DNA of 64,000 nucleotides from Ruegeria faecimaris. Its GTDB lineage: Bacteria; Pseudomonadota; Alphaproteobacteria; Rhodobacterales; Rhodobacteraceae. A program made the translations under genes and the position numbers. The notes under the pieces are model-generated. The model ran no database searches. It worked only from the letters and a program-made list of their open reading frames with translations, and was not told where the DNA came from. Where the stretch lies: NCBI RefSeq assembly GCF_900182615.1, contig NZ_FXTE01000001.1:558001-622000 (forward strand), written 5' to 3'. Each line of letters opens with the position of its first letter. Position 1 is the stretch's first letter. Below, piece by piece: positions 47,980-61,148 of this stretch.

Positions 47980-48351
47980 TCAGGCCATGGGGGCCATGAG
48001 TTCGACCTCGTCCCCGTCTCTGACCGCTGTGTAAAAGCACGACCGACGGTTGGTGTGGCAGGCCGGACCGGTCTGGCGCACAAAGACAAGCAGGCAATCC
48101 CGGTCGCAATCCACGCGGAGATCAACCAATTCCTGCACATGGCCCGAGCTTTCGCCCTTGATCCAGAATGACTGGCGCGAGCGGGACCAATAGGTAACGC
48201 GTCTGGTTTCAAGCGTCTTTTCAATGGCGCTCTGGTTCATCCAGGCCATCATTAATACCTCGCCCGTATTTTCGTCCTGAGCGATGGCCGGAATCAGCCC
48301 GGCCTCGTTGAATTTCAAACTCGATGCATCGAACGCGACTGAGGAAGACAT
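47980..48351 (-). CDS. hisI: Phosphoribosyl-AMP cyclohydrolase
   Basis: A 123-residue monofunctional HisI (histidine synthesis: opens the adenine ring of PR-AMP). TYWSRSRQSFWIKGESSGH and the zinc Cys in DCDRDCLLVFVRQTGPACH and NRRSCFY are present. Alternative ATG at 48369 adds 6 residues but its ribosome site is too close. It is convergent with gluQ and divergent from the scaffold gene. Confidence 0.93.
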   Translation of the reverse strand: MSSSVAFDASSLKFNEAGLIPAIAQDENTGEVLMMAWMNQSAIEKTLETRRVTYWSRSRQSFWIKGESSGHVQELVDLRVDCDRDCLLVFVRQTGPACHTNRRSCFYTAVRDGDEVELMAPMA

Positions 48352-48417
48352 GACAAAAACCTTTTGCATCCTGGTGGATGGCCACTATGTATTGGGAACA
48401 TTCAACGAGGGAAAGCC

Positions 48418-48870
48418 ATGTCCGGCGAGAATGACCTGATAAAGCTATACTCTGGCCGAATTCTGGCCCTTGCTGCTGACATTCCACATCTAAGCCGGCT
48501 TGATGACGCTGACGCTACGGTGAAAAAACGCTCGCCCCTATGCGGGTCGACCATCACGGTTGATGTCAAAGTTCAGGATGGCAGAATTTCAGAGTTCGGT
48601 CAGGACGTGAAAGCCTGCGCTTTGGGACAGGCCTCCGCTTCGGTTGTTGGCGGGGCAATCGTCGGAACAACGCGTGCCCAGGTCGAAAAGGCGCGCGAGC
48701 AACTGTCCGCGATGCTGAAAAAGGATGGATCGGCACCCGAGGCCCCATTTGATGGGCTAGAGGTTTTGATGCCCGCACGGGAATATAAGAACCGCCATGC
48801 CTCGATCCTGCTGGTTCTTGATGCAACCGCAGAGGCGTTTGAACAGGCGGAACGTGCAAATTGCGCCTAA
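48418..48870 (+). CDS. Iron-sulphur cluster assembly scaffold-like protein (NifU/SufU fold)
   Basis: A 150-residue IscU/SufU-fold protein. Two ligand Cys are visible (SPLCGSTITV and VKACALGQAS). The third IscU/SufU Cys position is NRHAS here, so it lacks that Cys. A C-terminal Cys (NCA) is the only other. It may bind a cluster with another ligand or serve as a carrier. ATG at 48418 follows GAGGGAAAG. Confidence 0.75.
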   Translation: MSGENDLIKLYSGRILALAADIPHLSRLDDADATVKKRSPLCGSTITVDVKVQDGRISEFGQDVKACALGQASASVVGGAIVGTTRAQVEKAREQLSAMLKKDGSAPEAPFDGLEVLMPAREYKNRHASILLVLDATAEAFEQAERANCA

Positions 48871-48930
48871 ACATGGTTTTGACGGGCGAAACGTTATAGC
48901 CTTTCGGAATAAACGAAGGGAATTCCAGTT

Positions 48931-49569
48931 TTGAACGGTTTACTTGAGCATTTTGTCACGCTTTGGGTTGTTATTGATCCTATTGGAACAATCCCGGTCT
49001 TCATCGCTGTTACTGCAGGGCTTGGGGCCGCCGCACGCCGCAAAATGGCGCTTGTGGCCTCGCTTATAAGCGCCGGGATTCTATTGTTTTTCCTGGTCTT
49101 CGGGCAACTGCTGATCGAGGCGCTGGATATCGGCCTGAACTCTTTTCAAGTCGCTGGCGGCATTATCCTTTTCCTGTTCGCGCTGACCATGATTTTTGGC
49201 GAGCCCAAACAGGAAGTCGAGCAGCGCGCTGCCGAGGACGACATCAAAGACGAACTCCACAAACACAACCCAGCGATCTTTCCTCTTGCCGTCCCCTCGC
49301 TTGCCTCACCAGGTGCGATGCTGGCCATCGTCATCTTGACCGATAACAACAGGTACAGTGTTGCTGATCAGGGGATCACGGCTTTGGTCATGCTGTCGGT
49401 TGTTGCGATTGCCTTTGTCCTGATGTTGCTGGCCGAACCGATCATTCGGCTGATCGGCCATTCAGGTGCCGCCATCATCAGCCGTGTCATGGGAATGATC
49501 CTGGCATCGGTCGCAGTGAACTCGGTTCTGTCGGCGTTGTTGGAAATTATGAAAACCGGTCAGCTCTAA
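48931..49569 (+). CDS. MarC family membrane protein
   Basis: A 212-residue inner-membrane protein with six TM segments. WVVIDPIGTIPVFIAVTAG and PLAVPSLASPGAMLAIVIL are MarC-family signatures. Despite its name, no antibiotic role is proven; transport is suspected. Start is a TTG preceded by GAAGGGAA. The 3' end is convergent with the terminator of the small membrane protein. Confidence 0.85.
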   Translation: MNGLLEHFVTLWVVIDPIGTIPVFIAVTAGLGAAARRKMALVASLISAGILLFFLVFGQLLIEALDIGLNSFQVAGGIILFLFALTMIFGEPKQEVEQRAAEDDIKDELHKHNPAIFPLAVPSLASPGAMLAIVILTDNNRYSVADQGITALVMLSVVAIAFVLMLLAEPIIRLIGHSGAAIISRVMGMILASVAVNSVLSALLEIMKTGQL

Positions 49570-49607
49570 AAAAAACCGCCGCACCTTTCGGGCGGAAAGG
49601 GCGGCGG
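49568..49607 (-). terminator. Intrinsic terminator of the 40-residue protein gene
   Basis: On the minus strand GCCGCCGC... pairs as CCGCCGC/GCGGCGG plus an inner CCTTTC/GAAAGG arm (13 bp, one bulge), then eight T. The strong minus-strand T-run shows it serves the gene at 49756-49878, not marC. Confidence 0.85.
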
Positions 49608-49755
49608 CAGGTAATGCGTTTCTCATGTGGGGTCCGGATATCCGCGCGGGGCCGAGGCATGGCCCTTCAAGGGTATTGGGACAGGCAGGTCACCCTTGAT
49701 TGAAATGGGGATGACAAGCGCGGCGTGATCGGCATGAGATCGCAGGCAGAAAGAC

Positions 49756-49878
49756 TTAATACGTTCCGGGAAGATGAAGTGCGACCATAAGTATGACCAC
49801 CAGTGCAACCGCACCTGCTGCGTCCTGCAGCAGCGTCGACTGGGAACGATTTAGGGTGGTCTTGATCTGGGTCAGCAT
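49756..49878 (-). CDS. Small single-TM membrane protein (40 residues)
   Basis: A 40-residue open frame: MLTQIKTTLNRSQSTLLQDA, then AGAVALVVILMVALHLPGTY. A positively charged amphipathic N-half precedes one TM segment (about 20-37). GGAGG sits 7 bp upstream of the ATG, and a strong terminator follows, so it has the hallmarks of a real, separately transcribed gene. Function unknown. Confidence 0.65.
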   Translation of the reverse strand: MLTQIKTTLNRSQSTLLQDAAGAVALVVILMVALHLPGTY

Positions 49879-49991
49879 ATGGGTTCCTCCGGTCAGGGTT
49901 TTAATCCTTTGTTGACCTTTTGTTCTCATATTTTGCTGTCTTGGTAAAGAACTTTTTGAGAACATTTGTGAACTAATGTTCCTGTTTTCGT

Positions 49992-54217
<4,226 letters not shown>

Positions 54218-54328
54218 TCAACTGTTCTTGGAGTTCAGTGATAGGGCGAGGGCATGGCTAGGTCCAGACGTGCTGTTCAGTGAACGAGGGTGTCGCCCCG
54301 GACCCTTGGCGACGTAAAACTTGCGCGC

Positions 54329-55045
54329 CTAGGCGCCAACCGCAATGCGAGGTTCGTCGACGCTGTTTTTCTGAGGATCGCGCAACACATATCCCCTGCC
54401 CCAGACGGTCTCGATATAATTTGCGCCGTCGGTGGCATTGCTAAGTTTTTTGCGCAATTTGCAGATAAAGACGTCAATGATCTTCAATTCGGGCTCATCC
54501 ATTCCCCCATAGAGATGGTTAAGGAACATCTCTTTGGTCAGGGTTGTTCCCTTTCGAAGGCTCAGAAGTTCGAGCATTTGATATTCTTTGCCGGTCAGGT
54601 GAACGGCCTTGCCTTCCACTTCGACGGTTTTCGCATCCAGATTCACTGCAACGCGCCCGGTGTGGATTATGGATTGAGAATGCCCTTTTGAGCGGCGAAT
54701 AATGGCGTGGATACGTGCAACCAATTCTTCTCTATGGAATGGTTTGGTCAGATAATCGTCAGCACCAAATCCGAAGCCTTTAATTTTACTTTCTGTATCG
54801 TCGGCCCCCGACAGGATCAGGATCGGCGTTCCCACCCGCGCAACCCGCAACTGGCGCAGCACTTCATGCCCGTTCATATCCGGAAGGTTGAGATCAAGGA
54901 GGATCAGGTCGTAATCGTAAAGTTTTGCGAGGTCGATCCCTTCTTCGCCTAAATCTGTCGCATATACGTTCAGATTGGCATGTGTCAGCATCAGTTCGAT
55001 GCTTTTGGACGTGGTTGGATCATCCTCGACAAGAAGTATACGCAT
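54329..55045 (-). CDS. ctrA: Cell-cycle response regulator CtrA
   Basis: A 238-residue OmpR-type regulator. The receiver has EDDPTTSK, the phospho-acceptor in [13 protein letters not shown] and the KPFHREEL Lys. The C-terminal winged helix ([26 protein letters not shown]) is the CtrA DNA-binding domain. In Rhodobacterales CtrA is not essential and controls flagella and gene-transfer-agent genes. Upstream lies a CtrA-like box and the sciP-like gene; chpT is in this window too. Confidence 0.96.
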   Translation of the reverse strand: MRILLVEDDPTTSKSIELMLTHANLNVYATDLGEEGIDLAKLYDYDLILLDLNLPDMNGHEVLRQLRVARVGTPILILSGADDTESKIKGFGFGADDYLTKPFHREELVARIHAIIRRSKGHSQSIIHTGRVAVNLDAKTVEVEGKAVHLTGKEYQMLELLSLRKGTTLTKEMFLNHLYGGMDEPELKIIDVFICKLRKKLSNATDGANYIETVWGRGYVLRDPQKNSVDEPRIAVGA

Positions 55046-55101
55046 TTACTGCTCCAATTCAGCTCAATTTACCAATTAAAATCGAGCCTGCTCAAAAATG
55101 G

Positions 55102-55116
55102 TTAATCTGACGTTAC
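55102..55116 (+). promoter_or_regulatory. Candidate CtrA-binding box upstream of ctrA
   Basis: TTAATCTGACGTTAC fits the CtrA consensus TTAA-N7-TTAA with one mismatch in the last half (TTAC). It lies 57 bp before the ctrA start codon, between ctrA and the sciP-like gene, and would allow autoregulation. Confidence 0.5.
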
Positions 55117-55127
55117 CGTTGAATCAT

Positions 55128-55421
55128 TTATTCATGCTCTCCTTTAGGTTGTCGATATTTTTTTATCGTAGTGACCTTTAATGCGTCCGTTCCGTGTTCT
55201 GCGACCGCAGAAACCCAGGAATTAAATTCTTCGTCGCTGAGGCCATATTGGTTTTTGGCTTCCGAAAGCGTAATCAATCCGTAAAGAACGCCACGGACTA
55301 CAATCGCCTTACGGGATGCCACCCAGCGGGTTGTCTCTTTTGGCGGCAGATCAGCCCGGGATAAAACCGTTCCATCCGGCAGGGTTACCGACCTGGGCCC
55401 CTCTACTTTGTGCAAATACAT
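55128..55421 (-). CDS. sciP: DUF1153 protein, SciP-like CtrA modulator
   Basis: A 97-residue HTH protein with GPRSVTLPDGTVLSRADLPP, TRWVASRKAIVVRGVLYGL and SLSEEEF-type region (GLSDEEFNSWVSAVAEHG). Caulobacter SciP (DUF1153) binds CtrA and blocks RNA-polymerase recruitment. The start at MYLHKVEG has GAGGAC upstream. Its position directly before ctrA supports a role in that circuit; function here is inferred from family and location. Confidence 0.8.
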   Translation of the reverse strand: MYLHKVEGPRSVTLPDGTVLSRADLPPKETTRWVASRKAIVVRGVLYGLITLSEAKNQYGLSDEEFNSWVSAVAEHGTDALKVTTIKKYRQPKGEHE

Positions 55422-55550
55422 CTTTCGGTCCTCTTCGTGCTGCGACAAAGCTGACACCATGCTACTTAATGTGTTGTGAAACCGCCCCTTGAGAGTATCT
55501 AGAATTTTCCTATATTCTGCCGGTCTTTCTTAACCCGTACTGGAACCGTC

Positions 55551-56696
55551 ATGGCCCTCGACACCGAGACACCGCTGAACTCTCTTGGCTTTGCCAAGCC
55601 CCCGTCTGAAACACGGGTGGTTGTTGCCATGTCCGGAGGCGTGGACAGCTCGGTCGTGGCCGCGCATTTGGCGGATCAGGGGTATGACGTCATCGGCGTC
55701 ACCCTGCAACTGTACGACCACGGTGCTGCCTTGGCCAAAAAGGGGGCCTGCTGTGCGGGTATCGACATTCACGATGCGCGCCGCGTGGCCGAGGAACGCG
55801 GGTTTCCGCATTACGTTCTGGATTATGAGAACATCTTCAAAGACGCCGTGATCGACGAATTCGCCGACAGCTATCTGGCCGGTGCGACGCCGGTTCCCTG
55901 CATTCGCTGTAACGAACGGGTGAAATTCAAGGATCTGCTGGAAACCGCCAAGGATCTTGAGGCTGATTGCATGGCCACCGGCCACTATATTCAGCGCAAG
56001 ACAGGCCCCAACGGGCCGGAATTGCACAGCGCCGAGGATGCCAACCGCGATCAATCCTATTTCCTGTTCTCGACGACCCCGGAACAGCTGGATTTCCTGC
56101 GCTTTCCACTGGGCCACCTGCCCTCCAAGGACGCAACGCGCGAAATGGCTGCGCAATATGGGTTGGCTGTTGCCGACAAGCCCGACAGTCAGGACATCTG
56201 TTTCGTGCCCAACGGCAACTATGCCAGCGTCATCGAAAAGCTGCGCCCCGGCGCGGCGGAACCGGGTGAGATCGTTCATGCGGATGGTCGTGTGCTGGCC
56301 CAGCATAACGGGGTGATCCACTATACCATCGGTCAGCGCCGCGGGCTTGGCATTGGCGGCCTCAGCGACCCGCTTTACGTGGTGAAGCTTGATGTCGACA
56401 AGAAACAGGTTGTGGTTGGCCCCAAAGAGATGTTGGCCACCCGCACCATTCCGGTGCGTGAGATCAACTGGCTGGGCGATGAGCCGTTTACGTCACGCGA
56501 TGAATGGCACGTCCTGGTCAAGGTTCGCTCGACCCGCCCCCCGCGTGAGGCCATCATCCGCCCGCTTTCGGACACTACGGCCGAAGTCGAATTGCTGACC
56601 CCGGAAGAAGGTGTGTCACCCGGTCAGGCCTGTGTTTTCTATGCGTCCGATAGCAGCCGTATCTTTGGCGGCGGCTGGATCTGGCGCGGATATTAA
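55551..56696 (+). CDS. mnmA: tRNA-specific 2-thiouridylase MnmA
   Basis: A 381-residue enzyme that thiolates U34 in tRNA Lys, Glu and Gln. The PP-loop [15 protein letters not shown], the catalytic Cys in [13 protein letters not shown] and second Cys in [14 protein letters not shown] are intact. The N-terminal 20 residues are non-conserved; a later ATG (55629) is too far in. It is divergent from the sciP-like gene. The stop overlaps the convergent CadD-like gene by 4 bp. Confidence 0.95.
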   Translation: MALDTETPLNSLGFAKPPSETRVVVAMSGGVDSSVVAAHLADQGYDVIGVTLQLYDHGAALAKKGACCAGIDIHDARRVAEERGFPHYVLDYENIFKDAVIDEFADSYLAGATPVPCIRCNERVKFKDLLETAKDLEADCMATGHYIQRKTGPNGPELHSAEDANRDQSYFLFSTTPEQLDFLRFPLGHLPSKDATREMAAQYGLAVADKPDSQDICFVPNGNYASVIEKLRPGAAEPGEIVHADGRVLAQHNGVIHYTIGQRRGLGIGGLSDPLYVVKLDVDKKQVVVGPKEMLATRTIPVREINWLGDEPFTSRDEWHVLVKVRSTRPPREAIIRPLSDTTAEVELLTPEEGVSPGQACVFYASDSSRIFGGGWIWRGY

Positions 56697-57274
56697 ACTG
56701 CGTCAGTCCACGAGTTGCTAAGAATATAAAGGCCAGCGCAGATCATCACGTAAGGAACAAGCATCTCAAGCTTGCGCGCGATGCGACCACTGATGAGCGG
56801 AGATTTGGCGCCCAGCAGAGCCAGCGTGGCCAATCCTACCACGGCAAGCCCTGCGCCGAGGCCTCCGGCGATCCGAAACGTGGGTGTGGAATCCGCCAGT
56901 AACGGCGCCAGAACGGCCAAAGTGTCCATCGACAGGCTAGTAAACAGTAAGGTTGTCACCAAAATTGATGCTCCGGCTTCGAGATGCGCAGGAGTGTCGA
57001 CGCCCTGCCCGCGCCATTGGCGGATGGCGGCCAGACAGCCCAGTGTCAGCGGGATCATCCCCAGATACCCGGCCCAGCCCGGTATTACGCCCTCGATCCC
57101 CATGGCGAACAGCAAGGACGCCGAAATCACCAAGCCCTGTGCGAACAGAAAGCCAAAGACGGCCCGCTTGTCCCCTGACACCAAGATCAGCGCCACCAAG
57201 GCGGCAAGATTATCCAGATTGGTCAGTATCAATGCCAGAAAGGCTGAAAAACCAAAGAGGATGAACTCGGCCAT
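56693..57274 (-). CDS. CadD-type cadmium/cation resistance transporter-like membrane protein
   Basis: A 193-residue protein with six TM segments and [13 protein letters not shown] in the first loop, the CadD-family motif position. CadD proteins bind or export cadmium, but family members also move other solutes, so the role here is open. It is the last gene of the envelope operon; its start overlaps the lpxB stop by TGATG. Confidence 0.75.
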   Translation of the reverse strand: MAEFILFGFSAFLALILTNLDNLAALVALILVSGDKRAVFGFLFAQGLVISASLLFAMGIEGVIPGWAGYLGMIPLTLGCLAAIRQWRGQGVDTPAHLEAGASILVTTLLFTSLSMDTLAVLAPLLADSTPTFRIAGGLGAGLAVVGLATLALLGAKSPLISGRIARKLEMLVPYVMICAGLYILSNSWTDAV

Positions 57275-58431
57275 CAGGACGGCATTCTGGCCAACACGGC
57301 CTTTGCAGCTCTGAAACCAGGGGCGTCGCCGCCACGGCCAAGGCGCTCCATTGTCAGATCCATCGCGCTGCGCTGCGCGTCAGGTTTCAGGGCGACCTCG
57401 CGTAGCGCTACGGCAATCTTGTCCGGCAGGCAGTCATCCAGCAGGCATTCCGGGATGGAACGCGTTTCCGAGACAAGATTGACCAATGTAACCGTGTCCA
57501 GATTGACCATACGTACTGCCAGTTTCTGGGTCAGCCAGCTGAGGCGGTAGGCAATCACCATGGGTGTTGCCTGGGCTGCAAGTTCAAGCGACACGGTACC
57601 CGATGCCGCCAGAGCAAGGTTCGCTGCGGCAAAAGCTGCGCGTTTCTGCTGAACCGCCTCTTCGGTCGGAACATTGCGCGGGTCGATCACGACGGGATTG
57701 CCTGGCCATGTCTGCAGATGTTCGGTTACGGCCTCGACCATATGTGCAACCGCCGGAACAATAACCCGCGTACCCGGCCGGTCGGCTAGGAATTGCCCCA
57801 AGGCCTGACCGAATACAGGGGCCAGACGGTCAACCTCACCCTTGCGCGACCCCGGCAAGGCAAGAACCAGCGGAGCATCCCCAAGATCATAGGCGGCGCG
57901 AAACTCCTGGATATCGCGATCAGACGCGATGGGTTCGCTTGCAACCGGATGGCCAACAAAATCACATTCCATCCCGGCGCGTTCCATATAGGGCGGCTCA
58001 AACGGAAGCAACGCCAGCACATGGTCGATGACCTTGGCCATCTTATCCGCACGCCCCGGTCGCCAGGCCCAAACGCTGGGGGCCACATAGTGGACGGTTC
58101 GAGTATCGCTTGCTGCTTTGACCAACTTGGCAACGCGCAACGAGAAGTCCGGACTGTCGATGGTGATCAATACGTCAGGTTTGGTGTCCAGAACGGCCTG
58201 CGCTGTCTCAGATATCCGGCGCTTGAGGTGAAAGAATTTTGGCAATACCTCGATCAAGCCCATCACTGACAATTCGGACATCGGAAAGCGGCTGTTCAGA
58301 CCCTGGGCCTGCATCAATGGTCCGCCGACCCCGTCGAATGTAACATCTGGGACAAGGGCACGTAGCCCTTCCATCAACGCGCCGCCCAATCGATCGCCCG
58401 AAGGTTCGCCGGCGACCAGAAACACCCGCAT
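57274..58431 (-). CDS. lpxB: Lipid-A-disaccharide synthase
   Basis: A 385-residue GT-B glycosyltransferase that joins lipid X and UDP-diacylglucosamine to form the lipid A disaccharide core. N-terminal VAGEPSGDRLGGALMEGL, YVAPSVWAWRPGRADKMAK and SGTVSLELA are family motifs. It overlaps lpxI by TGATG. Confidence 0.95.
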   Translation of the reverse strand: MRVFLVAGEPSGDRLGGALMEGLRALVPDVTFDGVGGPLMQAQGLNSRFPMSELSVMGLIEVLPKFFHLKRRISETAQAVLDTKPDVLITIDSPDFSLRVAKLVKAASDTRTVHYVAPSVWAWRPGRADKMAKVIDHVLALLPFEPPYMERAGMECDFVGHPVASEPIASDRDIQEFRAAYDLGDAPLVLALPGSRKGEVDRLAPVFGQALGQFLADRPGTRVIVPAVAHMVEAVTEHLQTWPGNPVVIDPRNVPTEEAVQQKRAAFAAANLALAASGTVSLELAAQATPMVIAYRLSWLTQKLAVRMVNLDTVTLVNLVSETRSIPECLLDDCLPDKIAVALREVALKPDAQRSAMDLTMERLGRGGDAPGFRAAKAVLARMPS

Positions 58432-59225
58432 CAGTTGGTTCGCTCACGCACATAAAGGAACAAACCCAGGCGATCGCACTCAGCAATTACACGTTGTCGC
58501 TGCAATACAAGCACCCCGCCCTTTTCGATCACGATCCCGGACAAACCAGCTGCGACGGCGCTGGAAATGGTTTCAGGTCCAATAGCTGGCAGATCCGCGC
58601 GAAAGTCCTGATCAGGCTTTGGACCCTTGAAAAGCACCCCACCCCCCGCATCGGGCCGTTGAGTCAGAGACTCGAGCATCCATGCGGTGCCAAAAATTCC
58701 TTCGATCGCCAAAGCCTGCCCTTTGGAAACTGCACAGGCCTGGCCGATATCAGCTGCCCCCATGGCACGCAGGATACTGGATGCCCGATCCGCATCTGCG
58801 CGATCCGCGTCTGAGGGCTGTGCTTCTGTCAAACAACCAAGCGGAGGCAGCAGTTCAGGCGCAATCTCATGCGCGGCACGGACATTCAGGCCTGAGTTTT
58901 CGAATATCCCAATGACAGCCCGTAATGCGCCGTCATCGCCGGATTGAATCGCCTGCACCAGAATAGGCACCAACGGCATCGTCGCGGCATCAATGCGCGA
59001 CGGGTCAACGGCGGGACGTTTAACCGCTCCGGCCATACAGATTTCAGTTACGCCACGGGTTTTGAGATCCGCGATGAATGATCCAAGCTGTTCCAGCGGG
59101 AAAACGATGTCAGCAGACAGAGTATCCGGGGCAAAGCCTTCCATCGCGCAGATCAAGGGCCGTTCAGCCAGACAGGAAACCACTTCGTCCGGCAACACAC
59201 CTGTTCCCGCGATCAGTGCCAACAT
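58431..59225 (-). CDS. lpxI: UDP-2,3-diacylglucosamine pyrophosphatase LpxI
   Basis: A 264-residue DUF1009 protein. LpxI replaces LpxH in many alphaproteobacteria, hydrolysing UDP-diacylglucosamine to lipid X. The short N-terminal LIAGTGVLPDEVV and GAVKRPAVDPSRIDA and the C-terminal DFRADLPAIGPETI block are family features. It lies between lpxA and lpxB, the expected place. Confidence 0.9.
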   Translation of the reverse strand: MLALIAGTGVLPDEVVSCLAERPLICAMEGFAPDTLSADIVFPLEQLGSFIADLKTRGVTEICMAGAVKRPAVDPSRIDAATMPLVPILVQAIQSGDDGALRAVIGIFENSGLNVRAAHEIAPELLPPLGCLTEAQPSDADRADADRASSILRAMGAADIGQACAVSKGQALAIEGIFGTAWMLESLTQRPDAGGGVLFKGPKPDQDFRADLPAIGPETISSAVAAGLSGIVIEKGGVLVLQRQRVIAECDRLGLFLYVRERTN

Positions 59226-59229
59226 GATG

Positions 59230-60015
59230 TTACTTCCTCGGTGTCAGAAAGGACCGATCCGAATCGCCGGTTACGAAATTGACGATTTCGCGGACATATT
59301 CGCTTTCGGCATCTTCACCCAAGCGCTTGGCGCGGTCCATAAAAGTTCCGTCACCATCGGACAATTCGCGAAACGCTGCGCGTAAAGCTGAAATATCAGC
59401 TCGTGCGACACCACGCCGTTTGAGGCCAACAAGATTCAGGCCGTCCAGCTCGCCGCGAGGCGCTTGAACAAGCCCATAGGGAATCACGTCGTTGGGCACC
59501 ATCGTCAGCGCGCCGATAATCGCCCCTCGGCCCACACGAACCCATTGATGCAAGCCCGAAATCCCGCCGACGATAACATCGTCTTCGATAATGCAATGTC
59601 CCGCGGCACCAGAATGGTTCACCATGATCACGCGATTGCCAATCTGAACGTCGTGAGCCACGTGAACACCAGCCATCAGCAAACAGTCATCGCCAATCCG
59701 GGTTACACCGCCACCGCCGTCTGTTCCAGAATTCACTGTTACATGTTCACGGATACGGTTTCGTTTGCCAATTTCCAGCCGCGTATCTTCACCGCCGAAC
59801 TTAAGGTCTTGCGGGATTTCACCGATGACCGAAAAATTGAAGATTATGGTGTCTTCATCCACCTCGGTGTCACCAGTAACAACAACATGCGACTTCAGTT
59901 CTACCCGGTCTTTCAACCGCACCCTTGAACCAACAAAACAAAAAGGGCCGATGACACAGCCCTCTCCGATCTGAGCACCGTTTTCGATGATTGCGCTAGG
60001 GTGAATGCCACTCAT
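59230..60015 (-). CDS. lpxA: UDP-N-acetylglucosamine acyltransferase LpxA
   Basis: A 261-residue hexapeptide-repeat acyltransferase starting lipid A synthesis by attaching a 3-hydroxyacyl chain to UDP-GlcNAc. Repeats begin at [20 protein letters not shown]; the catalytic His lies in [14 protein letters not shown]. The start at MSGIHPSA overlaps the fabZ TGA (ATGA). Confidence 0.95.
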   Translation of the reverse strand: MSGIHPSAIIENGAQIGEGCVIGPFCFVGSRVRLKDRVELKSHVVVTGDTEVDEDTIIFNFSVIGEIPQDLKFGGEDTRLEIGKRNRIREHVTVNSGTDGGGGVTRIGDDCLLMAGVHVAHDVQIGNRVIMVNHSGAAGHCIIEDDVIVGGISGLHQWVRVGRGAIIGALTMVPNDVIPYGLVQAPRGELDGLNLVGLKRRGVARADISALRAAFRELSDGDGTFMDRAKRLGEDAESEYVREIVNFVTGDSDRSFLTPRK

Positions 60016-60485
60016 GTTGTCTTTTCCATGTCCCAATCAACATAGGCTGAGAACTCAGCTTCGGCTGCGACCTCTCCATCAACCGTGGCCCTGCCAGAGA
60101 ACTTGAAAATCTTGCCACCCTTCTTGCCGCGCACAGTTTCAACATGCATCTCGAGCACGTCACCGGGCACGACTTTGCGGCGGAACTTGCACTTGTCGAT
60201 ATTCATGAAATAGATCAACAAGTCGCTGTCGATGACATCCATCCCAACGCCAAGCATAACACCTGCGGTCTGCGCCATTGCTTCAACAATGGTCACACCA
60301 GGCATAATCGGTGTACCAGGAAAATGGCCCTGGAAATGCGGCTCGTTCATAGTGACGTTCTTGATGCCGACCGCTGACTGAAAGCCTGAAATCTCGACCA
60401 CCTTGTCGACCAGCAGAAACGGATAGCGGTGCGGCAATATCCGTTGAATCAGCTGAATGTCGGCGCTTTTGGTGTCCGTGCTCAT
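60012..60485 (-). CDS. fabZ: 3-hydroxyacyl-ACP dehydratase FabZ
   Basis: A 157-residue hotdog dehydratase of fatty acid synthesis with [16 protein letters not shown] (catalytic His) and [15 protein letters not shown] (Glu helix region). It supplies enoyl-ACP from the same hydroxyacyl-ACP used by LpxA, balancing membrane synthesis. The start at MSTDTKSA is taken from family length; a longer frame has no family similarity. Confidence 0.95.
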   Translation of the reverse strand: MSTDTKSADIQLIQRILPHRYPFLLVDKVVEISGFQSAVGIKNVTMNEPHFQGHFPGTPIMPGVTIVEAMAQTAGVMLGVGMDVIDSDLLIYFMNIDKCKFRRKVVPGDVLEMHVETVRGKKGGKIFKFSGRATVDGEVAAEAEFSAYVDWDMEKTT

Positions 60486-60557
60486 AGTTCTGATATCCTG
60501 TTCTGGATTTCTCTTTTCAATGTGGTTAGCAACACCGCGACCCGAGGGCAAGCAAAC

Positions 60558-61142
60558 CTATTCGCCTGTACCTTCGTCAAGTGTTGTTCCATCACCAATG
60601 GCTGTATCAATTCGGGTGATGGCGGCATCTGTCACATCGGACAGATCCGAACTGAGAAACACGCTGGAGCGTTGAATAATGACAGAGGCGCCAGATTCGC
60701 GCAAAAGATCGATCAATACTGGGCGGGCGAGTTCAAAAAACATCTGTCGTGCATCTTCACTGCGACGCGCAAGGGCATCAAGCTTGGCGCGCTGCCCTTC
60801 TCGGTGGTTCTGAACCTTTCTGTCGAACGCCTCTGCGAGGGGACGAAATTCTTCAGCAGACAGAGAGGCGCGCTTTTCGGTGAGGTCCTTCTCCTCCGCG
60901 CTGAGCTCTGCAACGATCCGCTCGTTCTCGGCAGCCAGCAGAGCCCCTTCTGCTTCGATCTCACTGAGAATGCGACGTCCAAACGCCGAGTCAGAAAACA
61001 ACCGTTCGCTGGAGATTGTCAGGACGCTGGCTTGTGTCACGCCAAGCTGCTGTCCGGTAACCGGTCCTGCCAGGGTTAAGGTCAGAAAAAGACACAGGGC
61101 CCGAATGGGGCCCTGCATATAGGTTCGAAGACTACCTCGCAT
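60558..61142 (-). CDS. OmpH/Skp family periplasmic chaperone
   Basis: A 194-residue secreted protein with a signal peptide (about 1-30; LFLTLTLAGPVTG) and helical coiled-coil arms (ILSEIEAEGALLAAENERI, EKDLTEKRASLSAEEFRPL) typical of Skp/OmpH, which holds unfolded outer-membrane proteins before BamA. It is 6 bp downstream of bamA, which supports the role. Other names: ompH, skp. Confidence 0.85.
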   Translation of the reverse strand: MRGSLRTYMQGPIRALCLFLTLTLAGPVTGQQLGVTQASVLTISSERLFSDSAFGRRILSEIEAEGALLAAENERIVAELSAEEKDLTEKRASLSAEEFRPLAEAFDRKVQNHREGQRAKLDALARRSEDARQMFFELARPVLIDLLRESGASVIIQRSSVFLSSDLSDVTDAAITRIDTAIGDGTTLDEGTGE

Positions 61143-61148
61143 CCGAGA

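Noticed and set aside
49568..49607. Hairpin next to marC as a marC terminator
   Set aside because: The T-run is on the minus strand, so it serves the small gene on that strand.
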